DNA of 64,000 nt, taken from assembly GCA_036852015.1 (NCBI GenBank), contig JAANDG010000615.1, positions 21,926 through 85,925 on the forward strand, given 5' to 3'. The position numbers were made by a program, and so were the translations under genes. This DNA comes from Pelodera strongyloides. Its lineage: Eukaryota; Nematoda; Chromadorea; Rhabditida; Rhabditidae. The first letter of the stretch is position 1. The number at the start of each line of letters is the position of its first letter. Below the pieces are notes generated by a model. The model was not told the DNA's origin. It did not search any database and saw only the letters and a list, made by a program, of their open reading frames with translations. This document shows, piece by piece, positions 11,101 through 22,400 of this stretch.

Positions 11101-12178
11101 CAAAAAAAAATTAAAATATCTAAGGGGCTATAAAAGGAGAATCGGAGTCCAGTGTTGAGCAAGCGAAATCGAACTTCAAAATAAGTTGCAGTCGCCTCAG
11201 GCGGTGATGGCCGTCTGGTACATTTATAATCGTTTGGAAATCAGTACATCTCTATCTAGTTTATGCATAGAAAAGGCGTAGACATTTGCTGATGTTTGTT
11301 GGACATTTGCTGGACACACTTATTTCGATTCATTTCTATTCAGCTGCATCAAAGTTCCGTGACAATGATATTTACACAAAAAAGAGTGCAATAGGCGGCA
11401 AAGGTTGAAAGAAAATTCCTTATAGCGAAATACCGGCCGGTTTTTGAAACGCATCAGGAATAGCTGAATTGTCAAGTATTTATGCTAGCTGGGTTACTCG
11501 AATTTAGCTCGTTTTTTTTATTCTAATTTATGTTCATTTGCATAAGCTGCATAAGAATGCTGCTATACTCGATGCGTTTCAAAAACCGGCTGGTATTTCG
11601 CTTTGAGCAGTACCGAAAGCACAGTCATCAGTAAACGTCCAGCACGTTCATCATAAGTAATGACGAATGACGACAAACTTACTGAATATGTAAACCATTT
11701 GCAAACACTCTATTCGATACCCAATGAATATTAATATGGTGAATGTATCCGAACAGGAATGGACAAGCATGACGATGAAGAACCCAGTGATAAGGGACCT
11801 AAAAGGTACATCACAGCGCTAGATGCAGATTCTGACTACGGTAGCTAGTTGTGGATCTTCGTTTGTTAATAACGCACCCAGTTTTGCATATTATGGAAAG
11901 CGGTTTTTGCCGGCATGTTGAGTAATTCTCTAGTTTTCTCATAGGGAATTTGGCGAAAACTTTTTTTTACGTGGGCCTGAGCCTTTCTCGGGTCGCTATA
12001 ATTTTCAAACGACTCACCTAAAGTATACATGAAAACTTTTCGTTTTTAGGATTATATGAAGTCCAATGGTCAGACATGCCACAGCAAGCAGTTGTGAGGC
12101 GATTTGCACAAATAACATGAACGTATTTCTGAGGCTGGGGGCCATTTCCAGCACGATCAATATCTTAAACTTAAACAT
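8145..12178 (-). CDS. Nematode 7TM chemoreceptor, C-terminal part (Sra-superfamily-like)
   Basis: Four phase-compatible exons were found: 12018-12163 (extendable to an ATG at 12178), 9210-9369, 8597-8719 and 8145-8387 with the stop. Acceptors are TTTAAG, TTTTCAG, TTTTTCAG and GTTTAG; donors GTGAGT, GTAAGT and GTTTGT. The product (about 223 aa) has a transmembrane segment in exon 1 (TFMLFVQIASQLLAVACL), then SYLQLTENVRVG, a second (IVLPLLFSTVILKI) and a third (ISMNLNAISAFIIII). It ends in a cytosolic tail with VYFDQLDKQW. The Y-Q-x-x-EN motif after a TM, the N-rich last TM and the YFxQLxxxW tail recall Sra/Srab/Srb/Sre receptors; the exact family is uncertain. The first four TMs are missing and I found no exons for them before the neighbouring GPCR gene, so it may be a truncated gene or pseudogene. 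Confidence 0.6.
8766..9103. repeat. MITE-C copy 1
   Basis: TTAA-bounded element with ends AGGGTCAGGCCCATTTCA and TGAAATGGGCCTGACCCT. It lies in the intron between the two chemoreceptor exons at 9210 and 8719. Confidence 0.85.
9410..9540. repeat. Tandem duplication containing a MITE-F end
   Basis: A unit of about 60 bp containing CTATGATAGTTCATAGT and GACCGTAAAGCGATATAAC is repeated twice in direct orientation. The second copy runs on into GCCGGTTTTGG, the terminus of MITE-F. Confidence 0.7.
9770..10570. repeat. Direct repeat pair in intergenic/intronic DNA
   Basis: The segment around GGTAACATGGAAATATC ... TTCAAGGTTTGCGCAAAC ... TATTCCAAATGCAGAATG at 9770-9880 recurs, slightly changed, at 10420-10530, and part of it again near 44470. 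Dispersed repeat of unknown class. Confidence 0.6.
10868..11218 (+). mobile_element. Helitron-like non-autonomous element 1
   Basis: Begins TCTTATTATATAAAGG and ends with a GC-rich hairpin (CGCCTCAGGCGG) a few bases before CTGG. No terminal inverted repeat and no target duplication are seen. The same ends recur at 29293, 36168 and 37482. A 5' TC and a 3' hairpin before CTRR are Helitron hallmarks; the assignment is an inference. Confidence 0.5.
11422..11603. repeat. MITE-A copy 2
   Basis: Ends AGCGAAATACCGGCCGG and CCGGCTGGTATTTCGCT. The outer TTAA is degraded on both sides, so this is probably an older copy. Confidence 0.85.
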
Positions 12179-12293
12179 ATCTTCTATTAGTTGAGGTACA
12201 TCATCTCACAATCAGTTTATAAGATAAGCCGCAAAATACTACAGTAAAATTGGATAACTGCTGGTAGATAAAATTTGTGTTCTGTCCAAAGCC

Positions 12294-12460
12294 TTAAACC
12301 GGTTTTCAAACGTATGCCGGACGGTCGTATTCAGATAACTGCAGATAACTGCGCTATAACTGCGCGAATTCGTCTCATTATATTAATTTGCATACAACAC
12401 AGGAGAATGCAGATGTGCAAAATATAGTTCAAACATCGACGGTTATTTGCTTTGCGTACA
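12294..12460. repeat. MITE-F copy, degraded
   Basis: Starts at TTAA followed by ACCGGTTTTCAAACGTATGCC and ends in a diverged GTTCAAACATCGACGG. It lies just upstream of the chemoreceptor fragment. Confidence 0.55.
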
Positions 12461-13065
12461 TGCTGTGTTGCTGAGAATGATTCTAGTGGTTCATGAAACA
12501 CTAATACTTTTCCGGAGCTTTCTTTTTATTTAACAATTCTATTGTTGTTATTGGTTTATTGTGGCTCGGTTAGTTGATATTACATTCGAAACCACTTAGT
12601 CGGATTGAATTTTTAAGCGAACGTCGGCTCTGTTGTGGCTAATTTAGAGGAACAGAGAATATTGGTTTAGTATGTTCGCGGCTTACACGAAAGTTACATA
12701 GCCACTACAATTATCAGCAAACAACTATTCCACATCTGTACTATCTCCATGACAAAAATGTAAAAAAGTACACAAAAAAGCTTTATTAAATGGGCAGAAA
12801 CGAACGTTGAAACAGTTGGCAAACTTATGTACATACGAAATTACACGGTTACTATAAAATAAACGAGCAGAATGTAAAATAACAAAAAATGTAACCGTGA
12901 GTGATTGGATTTCTTTCTGAGTTATTGAAAAAAAAGCTCGCTGATGTATCATCCTCAAAGAAGTTTTTCTGGGTTAAGTACAGTAGTCTTAGTTAAAAAT
13001 ACACCATTATTACCTGTTCTTGCACCGCAAAATACACTAAGGACCTATTCCATTTAGGCTTCCCC

Positions 13066-13081
13066 TAAGCCTAAGCCTAAG
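13066..13081. repeat. Interstitial telomere repeat (CCTAAG)n, short
   Basis: About three units of the complement of TTAGGC, with a diverged unit next to them. It lies downstream of the class B GPCR stop codon. Confidence 0.7.
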
Positions 13082-13191
13082 TCTGCTTCGACAAGGATGT
13101 TGTAAAAATTCGTGGAGAAACCATTGTGTTAATAAATACTCCAATGATGAAATGTTGTTAAGGTAAAAAATCGATACGACATCTAGAAACC

Positions 13192-13404
13192 TTAAATATT
13201 GGTAATTAATGCAAGTCGACAATTATTTGAATCAACCGAAAGGCGTGCATTCTTGCTCTCTCTTCTTGGGTTGTCATAACGGTCTCCAGCTCCATTAGTG
13301 ACACCATTACCATTACTGGTACCATTTAGAGCGGCTGTCAGGGTAGATGCTTCGTCGCGCGAGCCGCGGTGTCCAGTCAAACTGGCTTGCTCAGCAATTG
13401 ACTT
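13192..13404 (-). CDS. Alternative last exon B of the class B GPCR
   Basis: Acceptor CTAATTTCAG at 13405, then 70 in-frame codons to a TAA stop. It encodes a hydrophilic tail rich in Ser, Thr, Asn and Gly (KSIAEQASLTGHRGSRDE..., TSNGNGVTNGAGDRYDNPRR). Phase 0 matches the donor of exon 11 at 15295. Because exon A (13504-13659) carries its own stop, B should be used only when A is skipped. Confidence 0.6.
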   Translation of the reverse strand, partial: KSIAEQASLTGHRGSRDEASTLTAALNGTSNGNGVTNGAGDRYDNPRRESKNARLSVDSNNCRLALITNI

Positions 13405-16400
13405 CTGAAATTAGAAACAATTGTGTTCGGACTCTGAAGATACGCAACGCCGTCGTGGCGCCGAATACTTCTAATACTTCTACCTCTAAAGATGGTATGT
13501 TGGTTATGAAATGTTCAGTGATGGATAGTGACGAGAGGCCCGCCCTTCTTCGCGGTAATCACCCCTATGCTGATATGTTTGGTGTGCAGCGTATTCTGAG
13601 TTCGGGCGGTTCGATGATGGATAGTGACGAGCGTAATAGTTTCCAATCGCATAGTATCCCTTTTAATTATACGCCATCACTTTTACTCCTACTACTGCAT
13701 AATCATCACTAAATCCATAAAAGTAGCTGAACGTAAAAACTTTAAATAAAAAGTTAAAACTTGGTTTCAAATGGGAAGGAGAATAACTAGAGCATAACAT
13801 CATCACATTGACCAACGTACAAAAGCAAGCGGTTCATTCACACATTGTTTCCAGAGAGGGCAATAAGGATACATAATTGCCTTGCATAGCCATATAGATA
13901 CAGTGAAGTAAAACTAAAATGTTGGTGAAAGTAACGGATTGATAGCTGGATACATTCTTGACGAACGTTGAAATTTCATGCGAGAGATCTTATGTTGCCT
14001 TCTCTTCGACTGAGCAAGACCGCGCAAATCTTCAACTCAGCAAGATTTTATGAACTCAGTGCGCATTGAATGAAGATTATACATAAAAGGTAAAGGTTGA
14101 AGCCGGGAATGTCCTTCAGGCTTCAGGGCACCCCAAAGGGGTCGTGCAGTCCGCTCTGGTTGTAGTGCGCTCGAGGCCATCTTATATTACGGAATGGATG
14201 GCCAGGACCCAAGGTACAAATTTATAAAGAACTAACTGACTGAATACCGATGGCTGGAAAACATGCTGTCATTTTCTGCATAAATACTACGAAACTCCAA
14301 AAGTCCCGCGAGTAATAAATTATGACGTTCACATCCTACATACAACATACACAGATGAGACAAAAATTGTGGAAAATACATGTATAAGATGCAAATTGGG
14401 TGAAGATAAAGTTTGTAGTTTGTAGGTTTGTAGGTTTGTGCATTACTACTCTGCTTACCGGTGGTTATCTCTGGGAAAGTCAGATAGCTTTGCTAAATAA
14501 ACGAGGAACGATTTAATACGGTTAACATAACATCACTACCCTTGTGTGTACTGTATTCGTATTCACTGTTCCTTGTTATATGCAGCGATACATAATGGGG
14601 TTTGCAAGTATGCCGAAAAATTTGTCTTGGAAAAATGAGTCTTGAAACGATTTTATAATTTCTCATGTTATATATTCATTCTTAGTTCCAAAGTACAGTA
14701 CCTCGTGTACATACTTGCAAGGAATTGTTGCATACTTGCAAACCCCATAAAGAAAATTAATCGGACGGAAAAAAAACACTGCAGCACTTTATTTCAAGGG
14801 ATGTTTAATCTGTCACTCCCGGTATAGATTAGTTCATGAACAAATTTCGGGGATTTCCTTCAGGAACCTAAGACCTAACAACTAACACTGGAACCGTGAA
14901 CAATGGCAGTGACTTCTACCGACGTACTATGACTCATTATGTAGATAATCTTAGAGAAAAACAAGGTTAAAGTGTTACAAACACTGATCAGCGCGAGCTT
15001 CTCTACAAAGTGGACACGTCTCTGAAAGCCACGGCGAAAGTTCATGGTTCCCTTGTAAGACAACACCGTATGACGTCCTAAAGCGAAATACCGGCCGGTT
15101 TTTGAAAAGCATTACGCACACCTGCTTTCTTATGCAACATATGCAAATGAGCAAAAATTAGAATAAAACCTAGACCCCACGTTGCATAAATGCATAGGAA
15201 TGCAAGTATGTGAGATAAGTATCAAAAACCGGCTGATATTTCGCTTTAAGACATCTTATGACGAAAACCACGTTTTTATGATTTGAATACGAACCTTATG
15301 ACCGGATCGAGCACTCTCACAACGTTTTAGTGCTGCTTTATGTTCTTCCTTTAGAAGTCGCGACTCTTTTATTCCACTGATCCATTTCTTTACACTTTCC
15401 ATAACACTTCGATTTGCATAGCAGAGGATTACGGACACGGCGAAGCCCTGCAGCGAATATATTTTATGTTATTTTCGCTGATAATAAAGTTATTAACCAA
15501 CTACGCTCTTCGGTAACTTGTTGTTTGTTTTTTTACTAGACTGTAAAGGATTTTTTGACAGTGGTGAACGGAGCCTTGTTGTGAATCTTATAGAGTTGAA
15601 GTATATTAGAAATCTGCTTTCATATTAGTCGGTCGACTTATTGTTGTCTCGTAAAGGGATGGCTCGAGGAGGTGTTTCTTTTACGTCTTTCGCTATATAA
15701 TAAATAATTCAAACTCCCTAACCTGAAGTCCGTCAAGTACCAAATTCAGTATTTGATGTGCCTGTGAAGGAACTCGATAGATTGTGAGAAGGAAGTGAAG
15801 TCCGAAAACTGGCACCAACATAAGGGCAGCCCGGACTGCTTTTCTGGAAAAGTATATTTAGAGCGAAATAACGGCCTTTGAAACGTATTCTGTCCCCTCC
15901 CCGGCTAAATGGCTAAATCCTCGTCTATGACTTAGGGGTCGAAACGAGGTGACCCTCCCATATTTTATAATCCTATTTATCTTATTCCTAATATTTTCAG
16001 ACTTAGACTCCCTTACATTTCGTTTTAATTATGTATCTAGGCTGATCGTGCAATTATATAATTACCCCGCGTAATTTACTTCATAGTTTGCTTTGCCTTC
16101 AAAATTGAAGTGTCATAATTGAGCTCTTTTCATTATCCATTCATTGGTTTTTTTCTGACATATACCCAATAATATCTGCTATATTTTCAGCTCCATCTGG
16201 TTATTTTACGAAACAAGAAGGTATCACAAAAAAAGCTTTGATGTCTAAAAGGTTCCGAAATATTCTGAATGCCCTTTTACAGACACTTCCCCCCCCCCAA
16301 ATCCTATTGCTCTTTCGGCGCGGCTCGGATTTGCATAATTTGATCTCCAAAGAGGAAAATCCTCTTTTTGCATTAAGTCCTTTTATTTGAGATTGAATCT

Positions 16401-19400
16401 CTCTTTTTGTCCGAAATTAAAATTAGATGCTGGGAAGTCGACTAATTAGAAGTAGATAGCATTCTGGAGAGAGGCAGATTTTTTTAAATAAGTCTACTTA
16501 TGTGTCTGGCTTCGGCATAAGGGTTCCATAGATCAGAACTTTACCGGAAAAAGACAATTTACGGTAAAACTAAACATTTAACAAGAAGCGTACAGCTACT
16601 AAGTTAGAAAATTAGTACCGTCAATTTATGAATTAGTACCTGTACTGCACCGGCTCCAGATGAGGATTGTAACGTAGTTTTTTCACCAATATGTACAATA
16701 TCAACGTCACCAGAAGGAGGTTCGTCTACAAATAGCAGCACATATAAGTTATACCCAGGAACCTTTTTAATTACATGGCGATATAACTACAACAATTGTG
16801 TTCTTAATAATTACTGATCTTAAAGCGAAATACCGGCCGGTTTTTGAAACACATCGTGGACAACTACATTCTTATGTATTTATGCGAAGTGGGGTCTAAT
16901 TAGGGTCTATTTTTTATGATAAATTATGCGCATTTGCATATGACGCATAAGAATGTTGGTGTACTCGATGTGTTTCAAAAACCGGCCGGCATTTCGCTTT
17001 AATAAAGTGCTCACACAAATTGCAATTAGACATGGTGCCATCACTGTCCATTCAATAAAATTGTGTATTGACGGGCTGATCCAGCATCCCTCATTGTCGA
17101 ACACCTGCCTTAGGATGCTGTACACTATTGTTAGCACAAGAGGGCCACCTTAAAAAGAAATAATCATATTTAGCATTTTCACACTGTTGTATCCTAGGAA
17201 ACAAAGTTCCTTCAAAACCACCATTCAATTTTGTCCATTTCACTTCTTTAGACCACTTCTACTTCCGCTTTCTAAAATACGCCGCCCAGTTAAATAAGGT
17301 TTGCCAAAAATGGAAACTTGCAATTTTTAGGATACCAGACGGCTATCGCCGCCTGAGGCGGCGTTTAAGTTTAAAGCGAAATGCTAGCCCCTTTGGAAAA
17401 TTTGCATATGATAAGCAAAACCTATGTATCCTATGCTAATTTTGTACGATCGTCCACGGCAATCGTACAAAATTAGCATAGGATACATTGGATTTGCTTA
17501 TCATATGCAAATTTTCCAAAGAGGCTAGTATTTCGCTTTAAAGTATGCTACGTAAGCGATACTTCGAAGTGCGCATATTTATATGAAACGTCTGAAGCGT
17601 CTATTCCAAAGTTTGTGTTAAAGGGTCAGGCCCATTTCAATTAACAACTATTTTTGATGATTCCATCTGATTCTCCATGTTAAATATAGTAGGATACGAT
17701 TTTTCAAGCGCAAAATTCACGCAGTATTCAGCAATTTACCATGGCCAGTCATACCCAACTATATATCGCAGTTGTCACGTCCCTCCGCGCTAATTGGGCA
17801 ATATGCTCTATTGGCCTATTGGGCGTGGCAATTGTGATATTGGCCAATCAGCGCGAATGGGCGTGACAACTGCGATTGATTGTTGTGTATGACTGGCCAT
17901 GGTAAATTGCTGAAAACTGCGTGAATATTGCGACTGAAAATTGGAAAAAAATCAGCCTACTAAATTTGAAACGGAGAATCCGACGGAGTTATCTACAATA
18001 GGGGTCATTTGAAATGGGCCTGACCCTTTAAGTGATCCTATTGCGCATATTTTGTAAATACGAAACAGATGCCTACTTATACCAAATGTTTGAAACGCAG
18101 ACAAAATTAGTTGTGTTCGTAATCAGAAATAATTCACCCGGCCACAAACTCTCCTCCTTTATATAATAGCCCGTATTCTCGCGCCACTTTGGGAAAGGCA
18201 TTTTGGTAGGCCATTCCCAATCTCCTTTGGTAGGTCTACCATATTGGAAATGGTAGAGGCCTACCAATGGTAGGCTGTGGTAGTGGTAATCTCCTCTGGT
18301 AGGCCCAATGCATACAACAACCCTCCCAATCCGCTACCAACTAGGAAAACGCGACACGCGACGCGAGTCTTACCAGTGCACTAGAATTGGCGCTTTTTCT
18401 TCCACTGGTAGGTCATTCCCAATTGGGAGGCCTACCAGTGACGCGAGAATACGGGCTAATAAGATTCTGGACGATTATAATCCGAGTGTAAAGCATTGTG
18501 TCTTCTAATCTTTTCATTTAGAGGCGATCGTCACAAGATCGTCGCGAAACAGAAACAGTTACACCTGACCTACCCCAGCATATAATTTTGTAGGGTGTAA
18601 GTGACTCGTCATCCGAGAACGCGTTCCTGAGGAGTCGGAACAGATAAACTCCCTCTGCCAGCATCCAACTAAACGTTGACAATCGGAAGAAACGAAGTTG
18701 AATTGCGAAGAGAAGGCGGCATCCGATCTAGAAATAGTAAATTGACAGTGACACGGGACAAGTTGCAAATGATTAGAACTGGCACATTAGTCAGAAAAGA
18801 TTTCCGCGGAATGCCTTCATTCTAGCCACGTACGGAATATTTCTAGCCAAGCGTTACAGGACCTAGATATAACGAGAAACAATCTCCTATTATATTAACT
18901 GTAGTGCGCGCTAGCACTCACGTTACGGAAGTAGAATTCGAATATCTTTATTCGTAAAGATTTTCGTCTACGTTACAGACGTTTCATAAGTATGGAAAGG
19001 AAAGAGACGCCTCAGGCGGCGTAGCCGGCTGTTTATGAATAAACGCACATGATTTGTCATATGAAGCATATCACCGGGAGCTCCGTCGACGATAAAAAGG
19101 AAGATATTGATCAGATATGATACTCCGGAAAGCAGGAATGACAGTAGAAGGTGTTTGTGGATGACGAACACTGACTGAGTACGCACACTCCTGAATAAAT
19201 ACTGTATTATTAGTTTATACAATTCTATTATATAAAAGGGTAACTGTAGCGTAATTTGCATACCGATGTGCGTTACGGAAATGCAAATTTGTGTCGCAGC
19301 TCAATATCGAAGTATGCATATGCTATTGTTTCCTATTATGTGAATTTCTTATAATACGTTTGAAACTTAGTATATAAATTTTATCGTGAAAAAGTGCTCT

Positions 19401-22400
19401 GTTTTAGGTAGAAGTTTTTGGCTCTTCTGCGCCATCATTGTTATGAGGTAACTAATGGAAAATTTAGCGGCGACAAAAAGAGACCAATTCGGTTGTGGGC
19501 CACATCTACAAAAAGTGAAAAATTCATAATGTTACTACTTAACTATATGAAAATGAGCAGTCGGTCTCTTCCGACTGCAGGAATCGGCCTTCGGCCGATT
19601 GTTACCCTACTACTTAAATTTCCTATGATACTATGATGCTTTACTTTTATTTGCTAATTATTTATCCAACGGGGAGCCAAAATAGCGGCTGGAGAAAAGG
19701 TGTAACGATAGACGTATAGTTTTTCGCACTACTCATCAAACTTGGAGGCTACTCAAACTTGGAGGCTAGCACTTGAGCAGTCACACCGGTGTAAGTTAAA
19801 CAAAAACATGTCTGTTCAGTGAATAGAAAGCGAACTATGCGAATGAAAATTATCTATGAAGTATATTTCACAAAGCGAGCCCATTTTCAGATATGTTACG
19901 TATTTGTCGCGTTTTGATACTGATAGATTGTTATGTGAGACTGTGAATTGGCATTTATATCATTGGTATGCCACAAAAGGCGTAATACCCCACTAGCTTC
20001 AAAAAATTACACTTCCTACCTTAAATTATCCACTTGCTCAATTCTCTTTAAGTCTAATTCCATAGGTCGCAGCACATTTCAAAAGTTTACGTGAACCAGC
20101 AGACAAATGGAGCGCCGCAATTTTTGGCTCCCCGTTGGATAAATAATTAGCAAATAAAAGTAAAGCATCATAGTATCATAGGAAATTTAAGTAGTAGGGT
20201 AACAATCGGCCGAAGGCCGATTCCTGCAGTCGGAAGAGACCGACTGCTCATTTTCATATAGTTAAGTAGTAACATTATGAATTTTTCACTTTTTGTAGAT
20301 GTGGCCCACAACCGAATTGGTCTCTTTTTGTCGCCGCTAAATTTTCCATTAGTTACCTCATAACAATGATGGCGCAGAAGAGCCAAAAACTTCTACCTAA
20401 AACAGAGCACTTTTTCACGATAAAATAATTTTCCTCTTTTTAGAGATATTTGGAAAATATCAAGCCAAACTAATTCATTTAGGGGATATAAGTAACACAC
20501 ACATTTAAAGAGAAATACCGGCCGGTTTTTGAAACGCATCGAGTACACCACGCTTTCCTATGCTTCACATGCAAATGAGCATAAATTTGAATAAAAAATA
20601 GACCTCAGTAGACCCCTTTTAGCATAACTGCATAAGAATGCTGATATTTGAGATGCGTTTAAAAAACCGGCTGGTATTTCGCTTTAAGGATTTAAGTACG
20701 CATTATACACTAAGTACCAATTCTGCAGCTTGTCTTCTTCGAGAAAAACAATATTTTTATACTTTACTACACATGGGAATGCCATTTTGTAGATATAGCT
20801 ATTAGACGCGGCTATTGTAATGTCCGGACACTCCGTATTATCGTACATTTGCGTTTAAACATACGAGTTAATCGGACTGTATGCAAATTTAAGATTCGTC
20901 GCTTATTAGCAAAATGTTTTGATTGGCATATAACATAATGCATACTTCCACCTTAATATGCACGATAATGTGGAAATGTGGAGTGCCCGGACATTATAAT
21001 TGCCGATGCTAATTTCTGTATCTAAACAATGACATTCCCATGTGTAAACTCGCATGGAGAATAGGAATATTATATTAAAGCGAAATGCTAGCCCCTTTGG
21101 AAAATTTGCATATTATAAGCAAATCCTATGTATCCTATGCTAATTTTGTACGATTGCCGTGGACGATCGTACAAAATTAGCATAGGATACATAGGATTTG
21201 TTTATCATATGCAAATTTTCCAAAGGGGCTAGCATTTCGCTTTAAAGGACAAAAATATTGTTTATCTTGTGAGCCTTACCTTTTTATCGACAGATTATGG
21301 AAATTCGGTGCTAGCTACCAATAAACAAGTATGATGCCAAAGCTTTGAAGTCTACCTTGCATGCCATAGGTTATTTTATTTGACTTCGAGTTCTTTCGAT
21401 TAACTAATTCCTCCAAACTAAAGCGCTGAACCTTATAATGCTTGTTTTTTTGGAAGTTAAACCCATCATCTTTCGATAAAAGGAAACTACTTGAGCACTT
21501 CATTCTCGTGAGCCTCCTCCTTTAAAGGAAGGGATAACGAATAAATTCGTTATCTGCTTAGACTGTTCCGCAACGACGAATTTGCTTGGAAAAGAATTTA
21601 CATCTTGGTCACCTACAAAACAAACCAACCTACACCCTATACGTATTTTAGTTGAAATGTCCAAGCTATGTGGACTAATTGATTCCTTCAAACTAAATGG
21701 TTTTACCTTATTCCTTGCTTGACGAGGTAATCAAGAAATCAAGTATCCATTTTTGCAAAAAGTTCGTCGCTACCCGAAAATGAACCACCTACCATAGCTC
21801 ATTAACCCTCCGCTCTACCAGTTGGGCCATCCAGTTACTGATTGTGAGACATTAAATCTAGTAGGAAGAAAACAGCTAATTGTGAAGAAAGCGGAGGGGT
21901 CCAAACGTTAAATATTGGATTATGTAGCTTTACTCAGAGCAAGTATTCTTTGAACAATTTCTGAATGAACAAGTTCAGTACTATGTGAGACACAGTAATG
22001 TGTTCCAACTCCTTTTATATTTTACAAAACATCCATGATTATCTTACTATGTAAACGGCACTGATAGTGTGCCAAACAAAAAAGCTAAATGTTGAACGCA
22101 AAACGTTGGCCTTTGCCCGAAACCGAACCCACGACCTCTCCCTCTGTGGTCCACCGCTTTGTCAATGTAATACAAAGCATGCTATGATCATAAGTAAAGG
22201 TCACCTCAGTAGGCGTTAGGTGACCGGTATATAATAAAAAAAACAATTACTATTGGGCAACTTTAAAACCTTCGAATTTCCAGTGTCTCATTAGTTAACC
22301 TTAGTTAGCGTACTGATTATGACTACCTAATTCCAATGAGCCCCACAGAGCCAGTTCCTGGAATAAAATACTCGATATTGATAGAATATTGTTCAGACAA

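Noticed and set aside
13347..13712. 121-codon plus-strand frame with MDSDER repeated
   Set aside because: It is the shadow of receptor tail exon A (13504-13659, minus) and part of exon B. The minus reading has phase-matched splice sites and a receptor context.
19418..20386. Two identical 72-aa frames facing each other
   Set aside because: They are the same sequence in the two arms of a long inverted repeat; no evidence of translation.
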